Shown here: piece by piece, positions 1 to 9,124 of the stretch | Numbering within the stretch: position 1 is the first letter of the stretch | Layout of the letters: the number at the start of each line of letters is the position of its first letter | NCBI GenBank assembly: GCA_025363475.1 | Contig: JANYDS010000088.1 | Location: forward strand, 1-42,767 | Reading direction: 5' to 3' | Length of the DNA stretch: 42,767 bases | Origin: Terriglobia bacterium | Lineage (GTDB): Bacteria; Acidobacteriota; Terriglobia; Bryobacterales; Bryobacteraceae | Made by a program: the position numbers and the translations under genes | The notes under the pieces: model-generated | Told to the model about the DNA's origin: nothing | Database searches by the model: none | Seen by the model: only the letters and a program-made list of their open reading frames with translations

Positions 1-1
1 G

Positions 2-154
2 GCGCAACAGCGTGGAAGAGAACCCGGCGTTATCGTCGTGGCAGGGGGCATCAAAGAGCAGCATTCATCGTTGCGTGATTATCTTGACAGGAATTATCGC
101 CTCGTTGATCGCATCGGTAGTTACCTGATCTACGGACGAACTGATCGGAAGTAG
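2..154 (+). CDS. C-terminal end of a probable membrane glycosyltransferase (partial, 5' end outside window)
   Basis: An open frame enters from the left edge and ends at TAG 152-154, giving 50 residues. The tail contains DYLDRNYRLVDRIGSYLIYGR, which resembles the ends of acidobacterial multi-spanning GT39/ArnT-like or related membrane proteins (a YL..NYRLV..IG.YLIY pattern). That family assignment rests on a short tail and is inference. The setting fits, since a glycosidase and a glycosyltransferase follow on the same strand after 214 bp of DNA with no recognisable gene. The frame could also be the end of another membrane protein of unknown function. Confidence 0.45.
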   Translation, partial: AQQRGREPGVIVVAGGIKEQHSSLRDYLDRNYRLVDRIGSYLIYGRTDRK

Positions 155-368
155 TCAATAACAAAATTCCTGCCATCGCATTAACCGAGTCGCTAGTCCC
201 GGTGCTCGCCTTTAAAAAGCTGCTTAGGCGCATATGCCGAGTACAACCCAACGGATTTACGCAGCTGACGGTTAGCCCGTTTGTTTATTTAGCTGTCTCG
301 GCAGTTCTTACGTGTCATGAGAGTTCCATAACATATCACATCAAAACTGGCACCGAATCTGCTTTGGC

Positions 369-1494
369 TTGCGATTGATCCCGGTCTTCAAAAGTTTCCT
401 GCAGGCAGGCTACGAATGTTCAACCCACAAGCTCCGCAACGGCACGCGTCTCGACCTCGTTGCATCCACTAACCACGACCGCTTTGTATCTGAAGACTAC
501 GCTCTCCTTTCCGAATTCGGAATCCGGACGGTCCGCGAAGGTCTCCGCTGGCCCTTAATCTCTCCCACGGCCGGAGTCTGCGATTTCTGCACAGTTCTCC
601 CCTTTTTGCGCGCCGCCAGAAAAGCAAACATCGAAATCATTTGGGACCTTCTCCACTTCGGCTGGCCCGATTACCTCGATATATTCAGCGAAGCCTGGAT
701 ACAAGCTTTCACCGATCTGGCATTTGGCTTCGCTCAGCTCTTGAAGAACGAAAGTCCGCCACCTTACTTCGTCGCTTCTGTCAACGAAATTTCCTTCGTC
801 TCATGGGGTGGCGGAGATGTCGCTTATTTAAATCCCTTCGAGCATCATCGTGGCGTTGAACTAAAAAATCAGCTCGTCAAAGCATCTCTCTCCGCAATAC
901 GCGTAATGCGCGCGGTTTTACCAGAATTGCTGATCGTTTCTCCCGAACCCGCAATTTATATCGCAGGTCGCCGCGATGTGCCCGACGATCAGGTTCACGC
1001 CGACCACTACCGCGTCTCCATGTTCGAAGCTTGGGATCGTATCCTCGGCCGCAGCATGCCTGAACTGGGTGGCTTTGAATCCGCCATCGATATACTCGGC
1101 GTGAATTATTACGACCGCAACCAGTGGAGAAATTGTGGGGAGACGCTTCTTCCCGGCGATCCCGATTACAAGCCTTTCCACCTGATACTCGAAGAAATCT
1201 ACAACCGCTATCGTCGTCCCGTTTTCGTATCGGAAACTGGTACGGAAAACGACGCAAGGCCTGCATGGTTTTCATACATCTACAGTGAAATGCAGCGTGC
1301 CATTACAAAGGGCATACCCTTGCAAGGTCTTTGTCTGTATCCAATCCTGAATCACCCAACGCTGGGATGATAACAGGCATTGTCTGAACGGCCTCTGGGA
1401 CTATCCTGCTGACTCGGGTCACAGGAAAATCTTTGAACCGTTAGCGGACGAAATCCGCAAACAATTGCAACGAGGAGCAGAGCGAACTTTATGA
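369..1494 (+). pseudogene. GH1-like beta-glycosidase, single-base frameshift near the C-terminus
   Basis: The first frame (TTG 369 or TTG 375, stop TGA 1368-1370) encodes a TIM-barrel glycosidase of the GH1/clan-A kind. The general acid/base is visible in SVNEIS (E140) and the nucleophile in VSETGTE (E289). The family-typical opening FKSFLQAGYECSTH is present. After NHP the frame stops, but the next frame continues with WDDNRHCLNGLWDYP, the expected C-terminus, down to TGA 1492-1494. The span of 1126 nt is one base more than 375 codons, so a single inserted base around 1356-1362 explains the break. The restored stop overlaps the ATG of the next gene (ATGA), which implies translational coupling to the glycosyltransferase. 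Whether this is a real mutation or an assembly error cannot be told from sequence alone. Confidence 0.75.
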
Positions 1495-2689
1495 TGAGCC
1501 TTCAATCAAAATCAAAATCTCTCGCTGACCTGATCTGTTACTCGCATCTTCGCTGGAGTTTCGTCTTCCAGCGCCCCCAGCATCTCATGAGCCGCTTCGC
1601 GAAAGCACGCCGTGTCTTCTTCGTCGAGGAACCCGTTTTCGAAGAATGCACCGCCCCTGAAATGCTGATTAAACCGTGCCCGCAGACTGGCGTGATGGTC
1701 GCAACACCTCGACTTCCCCTGGATAATCCGCATCAGAATGTCACTGCGATCGTGTCTCAACTAATTGACAATCTGATTCGCGAATACAGCATTCAGAACC
1801 ACGTCGCCTGGTACTACACACCCATGGCTCTCGATGTGACTCAGGGGCTCAAACCTGCGGTCACTGTTTACGACTGCATGGACGAACTGACTTTATTCAA
1901 AAACGCACCACCCGCGCTCGGGATGAATGGCCGCATGCTTCTCGCAGCCAGTGATCTTGTCTTCACCGGCGGCTACAGCTTGTATGAGGCAAAGCAGCAT
2001 CAGCATCCCCACGTGCATTGCTTCCCCAGCAGCGTTGATTGCGCACACTTTTCACAGGCTCGGCACCTTGCCGATTCCGCCCCCGATCAGAATCAGCTTC
2101 CAAGCCTCGCCTTGGTTATGCAGGCGTAATTGACGAGCGCATCAACATTGACTTGATACTTGGCATCGCAGAACGTCGGCCCGACTGGCAACTCATCATG
2201 CTCGGCCCCATAGTCAAGATCGATCCTGCAACGCTTCCTCGTCGGCATAACATCCACTGGCTCGGCTCTAAAGACTATCGTGAGCTTCCCACTTACATGG
2301 CCGGCTGGGATGTTGGACTTATGCCGTTCGCAATGAACGAGTCGACGCGTTTCATCAGCCCCACTAAGACGCCCGAATATCTGGCGGCCGGGCTCCCGGT
2401 GATCTCGACGCCGATCCGCGATGTGGAACGGCAGTACGGCGACACGGGCATGGTGCGGATCAAGTCTACTGCGGAGGGATTTGTCAGCGCTGCAGAGAAA
2501 GCTCTCGCACCCGAAGGCGGGTCAGACTGGCGCGACCGCGCTGATCGCTTTCTGCAAACGGTCTCGTGGGACCGTACGTGGTCCAGCATGAACGACCTGA
2601 TTGAACAAGCCGCCCAGCCTGCCGCCAAATCGGCCAAGATGGCAACCGCGCCACTGGCCACCATGCCAGCCGCTTCAGTTCCCGCGTAA
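1491..2689 (+). pseudogene. Glycosyltransferase (GT4/GT1-like, GT-B fold), single-base frameshift in the middle
   Basis: The N-terminal half reads in one frame from ATG 1491 (LICYSHLRWSFVFQRPQHLM, then VTVYDCMDEL) and ends out of frame at about 2129. The C-terminal half continues in the next frame with KPRLGYAGVIDER, then WLGSKDYRELPTYMAGWDVGLMPF in separate stretches, and the donor-site motif TPEYLAAGLPVIST. Total length is 1199 nt, one base short of 400 codons. The loss of one A in a CCAAAG-like context near 2100-2106 accounts for the break. Proteins of this type transfer a sugar from a nucleotide donor in surface or exopolysaccharide assembly. The start overlaps the stop of the GH1-like gene, so the two form one operon. 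Both carry one indel, so they may have decayed together or share an assembly problem. Confidence 0.75.
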
Positions 2690-2696
2690 ACACTCC

Positions 2697-2730
2697 CGCC
2701 CGGATCGCACCATGCCGTGCGATCCGGGCG
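2697..2730 (+). terminator. Strong hairpin after the glycosyltransferase gene
   Basis: A perfect 14-bp inverted repeat (CGCCCGGATCGCAC, 6-nt loop, GTGCGATCCGGGCG) begins 8 bases after the stop codon. No run of T follows, so it may act as a rho-independent terminator of weak type or as an mRNA-stabilising hairpin. Confidence 0.6.
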
Positions 2731-2763
2731 GATCTCATTGATATTGATTCCGCTTCGCAGTGC

Positions 2764-2792
2764 TTGTATTGCACCGGCGTTTCGAATATAAT
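2764..2792 (+). promoter_or_regulatory. Sigma-70-like promoter of the receptor-peptidase operon
   Basis: The -35 box TTGTAT (2764-2769) and a consensus -10 TATAAT (2787-2792) are separated by exactly 17 nt. Both lie just upstream of a strong ribosome binding site (GGAGG, 2813-2817) and ATG 2822. Confidence 0.65.
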
Positions 2793-2821
2793 CGTCGGCA
2801 CGTCTTTCTGCAGGAGGATCG

Positions 2822-5800
2822 ATGCCCCGTTGCCTTCGGATTCTTTGTCCCTTCATACTGTGTCTGCCACTGAGTATTTCAAACGCTCTGGCGCAAACAT
2901 CTGCAACCGGCGCTCTGTCCGTTACCGTTAAAGACAGCAGCGGCGCGGTTATTCCATCAGCAACGGTCGGGCTGTCGAATTCCTCCGGATTACGGCGCGA
3001 GCAGGCAACTGGAGACAATGGCGCAATCACATTCACGCTCCTGCCTCCCGGGGTTTACGACCTTGCGATCACAGCCCCCGGGTTCCGTAAGCTCGAAGCT
3101 CCCGGTGTAACTGTCAACGTCACTGAAACCGCCGCTGTTATAGAAAACCTCCAGGTAGGCCAGCAGGATCAGCAAATCGAAGTCACCGCTGATGCGCAGG
3201 CCATTCAGGTCGAAACCTCAACGCTCGGCGGAGTCGTCAGCAGTCAGGCCATCATGAGCATTCCCCTCGTGACGCGCAACTTCACGCAGATCCTGAACCT
3301 CTCTCCTGGCGTAGTCACCGATGTGACGAACGCGGCCCAGGCGGGGCGCGGCTTCCAGAATATTTTCGTCAACGGCAAAGACAACACTGGCAACAGCTAT
3401 TCAATGGACGGCGCGTCCATCGCCAATTACGCATCCTCCGGTCCAGCCGACGCGACAGGCTTCTATGGCAACATTCCAACGCCAAGTCCAGACGCCCTGC
3501 AGGAGTTCAAAGTGCAAACCTCCCTTTACGACGCCAGCTATGGCCGGAACTCGGGTGCCAGCGTAAACGTCGTGACGAAGACCGGCACCAATCTGCTGCA
3601 CGGCTCATTGTTTGAGTTCCTGCGCAATGACGATTTAAACGCGAACACTTTTTTCCAGAACAGTACCGGCAAGCCTCGCGGAGTGCTCAAGCAAAATCAG
3701 TTTGGCGGAACCCTGGGCGGTCCGCTAAAAAAGGACAAACTCTTCGGCTTCTTTTCCTATCAGGGAACGCGGCAGGTGAACGGGGTGGCTCCAGCTGCAA
3801 CTTCGGGCGTAAGTCTGCCGGCGCAACTGACTGACGATCGCTCCGTGCTGACGATCGAAAATGCCTTCTGCGCTGCCAATCCGGCGAATGCGACGGGTGG
3901 ACCGGGCGCAGCTTATGCGAAAACATTTGCAGGCGGTCAACAGTTGCTTTGCCCGGGCGGCGGCACTCCGGGGCAAGGTTCGGTTGCTGTCCCCCTCGAT
4001 TCAACTGGCGGTTTAAACTCGGTCGCCTGGCGTCTGTTAAATGCGAAACTTCCCAGCGGAGGATATGTAATCCCAACTCCCCAGACAATTCGCGCGACCA
4101 ATGGCGGCGGGCTTGTGGGCTTCTCATCGTTCAGCGTTCCGGCGCGCTTTTCGGAAGATCAGGAACTCGCGAACCTCGACTACTTAATGTCAGCGAAGAA
4201 CAGTCTGGCTTTCAAGTACTACTACGCGTTCGGCAATCTCGTCAGCCCTTTTACCGTTGCAGGACAACCGCCCAACGGCGGCAATCAGGGATTATCGGGC
4301 AACCAGCTTTACGGCGCGAAACTGACAACGCTCATGACGAGCCATCTCATCAACGAAGCGCATTTCACCAGTTCGTTCATCCGCGCATCGTTGAACAGCC
4401 TCGTTACCACCACCGCCGGTCAGGTCGGCATCACGCCATCGAACCCAACCAGCGCACTCATGCCAACGCTCGCCATCACAGGCCTTTTTTCAAACTTCGG
4501 GACTTCGATCGACGGCAACAGAACGCCCCAGCTCGCCTATGAATGGTCCGATCAGGTTTCGTGGGTGAAGGGCAAACATACCATCCGGGCAGGTTATGAC
4601 CAGCAGTATGTCATTTGGAATATATGCTCCTGCGGCAAGATTCGCGGAGGGCTCACATTCCAGACCTGGGCGGACTTCCTTTTGGGTGAGAGTGCCGCAC
4701 AGAACGGATCGTCGAACAGCAATGTGTTCACATCCAGTGCCGCGATGCAGTTGTGGTCGTCACCGAACGCGCTGCGCGATAACCAGGGCAGCGCGTTCGT
4801 GCAGGATGACTGGAAGGTTGCCAGCCGCCTGACCCTGAATCTGGGCCTTCGATGGGAGTATGACGGGACCGCATACGACAAGCTGGCGGTAGGCGGAACC
4901 AATGTCGAATGGGGTTTGGCGCAGACCGTACCAGTTCCTCCTGTCGGCGGCACCTTTGTCGGGTACACGGTAGCGAACCATTACTCGGGTCCGCTGCCTG
5001 ATGGTATTTTGCGGCGCGATACGGAAGTGCTCACCCGCGGCGGCGCTCCAAAAACGAACTTCTCACCGCGCGTGGGTTTCGCCTGGCAGCCGTTCGGCAA
5101 CGGGAAATTCGTGGTGCGCGGCGGCAGCGGATTCTTCTATGATGTCGTGTTCGGTAACGCCTGGCTTCAAACACTCAACACCACTCCACCTAACGCGGCT
5201 TTGATCAATTACTCCGGAGCGCAGAACGCAAAGGCTACGTTCGCCGTCCCCTTCAATCCCCCCGTAGCGCCGGGCAGTTTCGATGGCTTCGTGAGGACCA
5301 CCACCTCCGCGATCACAGGTCGCGGCGTCGATCCCCATGTGTTGACACCTTTAACAATGAACTGGAACGTGAATATCCAGTACGAGTTCAAGCCATCGTG
5401 GATTATTGAACTCGGCTATGTGGGCAGCCGCAGTGAGCACGGCCTCGCTCAGCAGATCCTGGATATTCCTCAACTGGCGACGGCTTCGAACCCTGTAAAC
5501 TGCGGCTTCCCCGCAGGCTGCATCACAACGAACACGTCTGCCAACGCAGCCCAGAGGCTTCCGGTGCTCGGTTTCAGCAATGGCGGGGTGCAGATCGCTT
5601 CAAACATTGGGGACGGGCGCTATAACTCCATGCAGGCGCAGTTGCGAAAAATATTTTCGCACGGGCTGCAGCTTCAGGCCGCTTATACCTGGGGGCGCGG
5701 CTTTTCCGATCTTGTCGGAGCCGCAATAGGCGGCGGCGTAGGCCTGACTTCAAACAGCAACGATCCCCAAAACCGCGCTCAAATGTATGGGCCCAGCGAT

Positions 5801-6394
5801 TTCAACCGCCCGCAGCGGCTCGCTGTTAACTACGTCTATCAGTTGCCTTCCTTCCGCTCGCAAAAAGGGTTTGCCGGAAAGGCTCTGTCGGGCTGGGGCT
5901 TGTCGGGAGTAACCACTATTCAAACCGGGTCGCCCCTGACCCTTACCGATTCGCGCGGCGGCGTTGTCTACGGGTCCATCGCAACGTCGCGCGCCCAAAT
6001 CTGTCCCGGGAAGACGTATGATGACATTCTGACTTCGGGAAGCGTAAACAGCCGCGTAACAGGGTTCTTCAATCCGGGGACATTCTGCCCCGTGCCCGTG
6101 ATCGGGCAGGTCAACGGCGTTGGCGGAGCCACTGGCTACGGGAACACCGGGCGCGGAATTGTGCTGGGTCCAGGCCAGGCGAATTTTGATGTGGCGGCAA
6201 CCAAACGCACCGTGGTGGGCGGGTTCAATGAAAACGGCTATCTGGAATTCAGGGCTGAGTTTTTCAACGCGATGAACCATCCGCAGTTCAGTAACCCCGC
6301 CACGAATGTCGGCTCGGCAGCCACATTTGGAGTGATTACCAGCACGTCCGTAGGCCCGCGAATTATTCAGTTTGCTTTGCGATATGCCTTCTGA
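2822..6394 (+). CDS. TonB-dependent outer-membrane receptor with carboxypeptidase-regulatory-like N-terminal domain
   Basis: This 1190-residue protein starts with a signal peptide (hydrophobic LCPFILCLPLSI, cleavage near ALAQ). A CarboxypepD_reg/Cna-B-like beta-sandwich follows (about residues 28-110: ALSVTVKDSSGAVIPSATV), then a plug (about 120-250, with VETSTLGGVVS and GASVNVVTKTGTN) and a long 22-strand-type barrel. It ends in the aromatic residue expected for barrel insertion (RYAF). This is the large Oar-like receptor family greatly expanded in Acidobacteria. The substrate cannot be read from sequence; family members take up oligosaccharides, peptides or chelates. It has a consensus promoter and a good ribosome binding site. 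It is followed after 25 bp by an M28 peptidase on the same strand, which suggests peptide uptake or processing. The gene is intact. Confidence 0.93.
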   Translation: MPRCLRILCPFILCLPLSISNALAQTSATGALSVTVKDSSGAVIPSATVGLSNSSGLRREQATGDNGAITFTLLPPGVYDLAITAPGFRKLEAPGVTVNVTETAAVIENLQVGQQDQQIEVTADAQAIQVETSTLGGVVSSQAIMSIPLVTRNFTQILNLSPGVVTDVTNAAQAGRGFQNIFVNGKDNTGNSYSMDGASIANYASSGPADATGFYGNIPTPSPDALQEFKVQTSLYDASYGRNSGASVNVVTKTGTNLLHGSLFEFLRNDDLNANTFFQNSTGKPRGVLKQNQFGGTLGGPLKKDKLFGFFSYQGTRQVNGVAPAATSGVSLPAQLTDDRSVLTIENAFCAANPANATGGPGAAYAKTFAGGQQLLCPGGGTPGQGSVAVPLDSTGGLNSVAWRLLNAKLPSGGYVIPTPQTIRATNGGGLVGFSSFSVPARFSEDQELANLDYLMSAKNSLAFKYYYAFGNLVSPFTVAGQPPNGGNQGLSGNQLYGAKLTTLMTSHLINEAHFTSSFIRASLNSLVTTTAGQVGITPSNPTSALMPTLAITGLFSNFGTSIDGNRTPQLAYEWSDQVSWVKGKHTIRAGYDQQYVIWNICSCGKIRGGLTFQTWADFLLGESAAQNGSSNSNVFTSSAAMQLWSSPNALRDNQGSAFVQDDWKVASRLTLNLGLRWEYDGTAYDKLAVGGTNVEWGLAQTVPVPPVGGTFVGYTVANHYSGPLPDGILRRDTEVLTRGGAPKTNFSPRVGFAWQPFGNGKFVVRGGSGFFYDVVFGNAWLQTLNTTPPNAALINYSGAQNAKATFAVPFNPPVAPGSFDGFVRTTTSAITGRGVDPHVLTPLTMNWNVNIQYEFKPSWIIELGYVGSRSEHGLAQQILDIPQLATASNPVNCGFPAGCITTNTSANAAQRLPVLGFSNGGVQIASNIGDGRYNSMQAQLRKIFSHGLQLQAAYTWGRGFSDLVGAAIGGGVGLTSNSNDPQNRAQMYGPSDFNRPQRLAVNYVYQLPSFRSQKGFAGKALSGWGLSGVTTIQTGSPLTLTDSRGGVVYGSIATSRAQICPGKTYDDILTSGSVNSRVTGFFNPGTFCPVPVIGQVNGVGGATGYGNTGRGIVLGPGQANFDVAATKRTVVGGFNENGYLEFRAEFFNAMNHPQFSNPATNVGSAATFGVITSTSVGPRIIQFALRYAF

Positions 6395-6419
6395 CACCAT
6401 CGCGATCAGGAGCTTTCTT

Positions 6420-7880
6420 ATGAAAAAAACGTTTATCGGATTCGTGGTGGCCTCCGCGGCTTTTTCCCAGACCCCGCGCGCGCCGCAGCCTCCCATGAAG
6501 GCTCTGCACCCGCTCGACGAGTCGTATCTGAACTGGCCCGTCACCCCGGAAAACAAAGCTTATACATCCATCGACGGCCAGCATCTCAAGGGTTACGTCG
6601 AAGAACAGGCGGCCATCTCCCGCCGGTACCGCGACAAAGGCCATCAGTTTTGGGGACGCATCATCGGCACTGAAGCCGATAACGAAAACGCACAGTGGAT
6701 GATGGCGAAGATGAAAGCCGCGGGGTTGACCGACGTACATCAGCAGCTGTTCGATCTGCCTCCGCAGTGGATGCCGCAATCATGGTCGGTGGTAGCCTCC
6801 GCTGGCGAGCGGACTCTCAAGCTTGATTCTGCGCAGCCCACCCACAGGTCCGTCGGAACGGGGCCGGAAGCCCTCAACCTCGAAGCTGTTGATGTGGCAT
6901 TTGCCAGTTCAGCGGATCTGGCCAACCGCGACTTGCGTGGAAAAGCCGTCTTCTTCTACAGCACCGACTTCTTCTCGCGCCATGTGACCGTCAATGACGG
7001 CGCGTTCAAAAAAATTGAAGATCTGGGCGCGTCGGCCATTTTCGTAACGCTCATGATTCCCGGCGATATGAAGATGCAGTTTTATCCGGTAAACAGCAAG
7101 GTCCCCACCTTTGCTCTCAGTTATAAAGATGGCCTCGCAATGCGCGACCTGATCGGCGCAGCGCGCGGGGGAACTGCTCCACACGTGAAAGTTGCGATGG
7201 ACGTGAAGATGGTGCCCGACGAAAAAACGTCAACCGTCTGGGGCACTCTGCCGGGCGCGACGGACGAAACTGTAATCGTCACCGCCCATCGCGACGGGTG
7301 GTTCGAAGGCGCGAACGATAACGGCACAGGCGTCGCAACCATGCTGGGCCTCGCCGAATATTTTGCGAAAATCCCTCAGGCACAAAGGAAGCGGACCATC
7401 ATCTTCCTTGGTACCAGCGGACATCACGACGGTACGGCGGAAAGCGGGACATGGCTTTCGCAGCACAAGGAAATCTTCGCCAAAACGGCTCTCCTGATCA
7501 ACTGCGAACACACCGCGGCGACTCAGTTGGTTCAGGGCAACCAGATCATCACAAAATCCAACTGGGCTTCGACGCTGACCTGGTATGTGGGGGGAAGCAA
7601 AAAGCTCGAAGAGATTACGATGAAAGGCTACTCTGCCTTTGGGGTTCCCACGCAGGAGATTCCCGCGCGCTCCCCGGCCGGGGAAATCGGCCGAATTTAC
7701 ATGAATTCCCCCGCAATTCAGCTCATTGATACCGGGCTCTACTGGCACTCGGATTACGAAACACCGGACATTATTCCAGCCCCTGCCCTTGCGAACGTCA
7801 CCAGGGCGTACGCGAAGATCATCACCGATATCGGGGCCGTGGATCTTAAGGATTTACAACGGCCTGCCGGCGGGTATTAG
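6420..7880 (+). CDS. Secreted M28-family metallopeptidase-like protein with PA-type insert
   Basis: The start is placed at ATG 6420 because AGGAG lies 7 nt upstream (6408-6412) and the protein then opens with a signal peptide (MKKTFIGFVVASAAFSQ). A longer frame from 6372 would overlap the receptor. Residues about 130-265 look like a protease-associated domain. The M28 zinc ligands appear as H290 (TAHRDG), D300 (GANDNGTG), E363 (NCEH) and H443 (YWHSD). The catalytic Glu-Glu pair normally found after the second strand is replaced by GTSGHHDG (331-338), so activity is uncertain. It is probably periplasmic and cotranscribed with the upstream receptor. Its last 35 bp overlap the convergent antiporter pseudogene. 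Confidence 0.85.
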   Translation: MKKTFIGFVVASAAFSQTPRAPQPPMKALHPLDESYLNWPVTPENKAYTSIDGQHLKGYVEEQAAISRRYRDKGHQFWGRIIGTEADNENAQWMMAKMKAAGLTDVHQQLFDLPPQWMPQSWSVVASAGERTLKLDSAQPTHRSVGTGPEALNLEAVDVAFASSADLANRDLRGKAVFFYSTDFFSRHVTVNDGAFKKIEDLGASAIFVTLMIPGDMKMQFYPVNSKVPTFALSYKDGLAMRDLIGAARGGTAPHVKVAMDVKMVPDEKTSTVWGTLPGATDETVIVTAHRDGWFEGANDNGTGVATMLGLAEYFAKIPQAQRKRTIIFLGTSGHHDGTAESGTWLSQHKEIFAKTALLINCEHTAATQLVQGNQIITKSNWASTLTWYVGGSKKLEEITMKGYSAFGVPTQEIPARSPAGEIGRIYMNSPAIQLIDTGLYWHSDYETPDIIPAPALANVTRAYAKIITDIGAVDLKDLQRPAGGY

Positions 7881-9004
7881 GAATTTCTCTAAAGATCCGC
7901 AGGAGCGGTGTCAGCGTAAGCCCCTGTATGAATACCGAGAACGCCACAACGGCAAAGCTCGCCGTAACGATGGCTTCGCGCTGCGGCATTTGATCCGGCA
8001 AAGCCAGCGCAAGCGCCAGAGCAAGTGCTCCGCGCAGCCCGCCCCAGAAAAGAACGTGCTGGTGGCGCATGGTCACCCGCGCACTCGATTTTAAAAATAA
8101 AGCGCAGCACGGATAAACCGCCAGCGCCCGCGCAATCGTTACAATTGCTATCGCAATCGCAATGGTCCCGATTGCGGCAAAAAAGTTCTGTCGCGCCTCA
8201 CGCATACCGATCAGCAGAAAAACCAGCGAATTAGCCACGAACGCCGCATACTCCCAAAACGCCTGAACGGCTTCACGGCCCCGGTCTGTAATCGCGCCGA
8301 GTGACCCGATGTTACCCAGCATAAGTCCGGCGGTAAGTGTAGCTAAAACACCGGATAAGTGGAAGTGTTCGGCCAGAAGGAATGAGCCCCATGCAGCGAC
8401 CGTAGTAAAAGTAATCTCAACCAGGTGATCTTCCGTGCGCCGCCAGCAGCAGAGCCGCCCCCGCAACCGCCGCCCCGCACAGCAGACTTCCGGCAACCAT
8501 CACCAGAAGCTTCAGCAATGCCTCCGGGGGTGAGAGTGTGCCACCCAGGGCGAGCTCAAGAGCGATGGCAAAGAACACGGCAGCCGTTCCGTCATTAAAC
8601 AGGCTTTCGCTTTCCACAAGCAGCAGCAGACGGCCCTGCGCTTTGGCCTCTTTAAACGTGGCGATTACCGATACCGGGTCAGTCGCTGCGATCAGGACTC
8701 CAAACACCATTGCCGCAGGCCACTGCCACTTCGCTAGATAGTACATCCCGGCGGCGGTGACAACGGCCGAGATAACCACTCCAAGAGTAGCCAGCACAAG
8801 CACTACGGAAAGATCGCGCCGCAGGTGCTTCCAGTTGAGGTAGTGGGCCGCTTCGAAGATCAACGGCGGCAACAACGCTGAGAACAGCAGATCTTTCGTC
8901 AGATTAATTTGAGGCGCGAAAGGCAGGTTTGCAATCACTACCCCGGCGGTTACCAGACCAGCACTATAGGGCAGGTGTAGCTTGCGGGTGATCATAGCAA
9001 CCAC
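7846..9004 (-). pseudogene. CPA1-type Na+/H+ antiporter, frameshifted and N-terminally truncated
   Basis: Two minus-strand frames together encode a cation/proton antiporter. The first (from GTG 9004) has LHLPYSAGLVTAGVV, LLPPLIFEAAHYL, the ion-site stretch AATDPVSVIA and ESLFNDGTAAV. The second has HLSGVLATLTAGLMLGN, a segment with FVANSLVFLLIGM, and FWGGLRGALALALAL. The switch lies near 8431-8440, and removing one G there joins LLLA to RTEDHLVEI. The usual first transmembrane helix is missing; instead a TGA lies just upstream and the adjoining DNA matches a transposase start (8992-9078). The gene therefore has two lesions and is probably dead. Its stop lies inside the 3' end of the convergent M28 gene. 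Confidence 0.8.
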
Positions 9005-9078
9005 CGCCGACGGGACCTCTCATCCAACACCCCCCGCACCGTTTCAAAACGCTGAGCAATCCCGGCCAGGTCCGCCAT
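8992..9078 (-). mobile_element. ISAzo13-like transposase N-terminal fragment
   Basis: A 28-codon frame from ATG 9078 to TGA 8992 includes IAQRFETVRGVLDERSRRRW. This matches the opening pattern of ISAzo13-family transposases (RFE.L.P.LDER.RRLWAA). The match breaks off after RRRW, exactly where antiporter sequence begins. The simplest reading is that an insertion and later deletion fused an IS end to the antiporter gene and removed its first transmembrane helix. The fragment is short, and the family call is from recollection of the motif. Confidence 0.5.
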
Positions 9079-9124
9079 ACACCCAGGATACTCCAAAACA
9101 TTTCAATATGATAATGTTATTTTG

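Noticed and set aside
9095-9119. Inverted repeat AACATT...AATGTT between antiporter and ankyrin genes as an IS end
   Set aside because: Arms are only 6 bp in AT-rich DNA and no matching second end was found.
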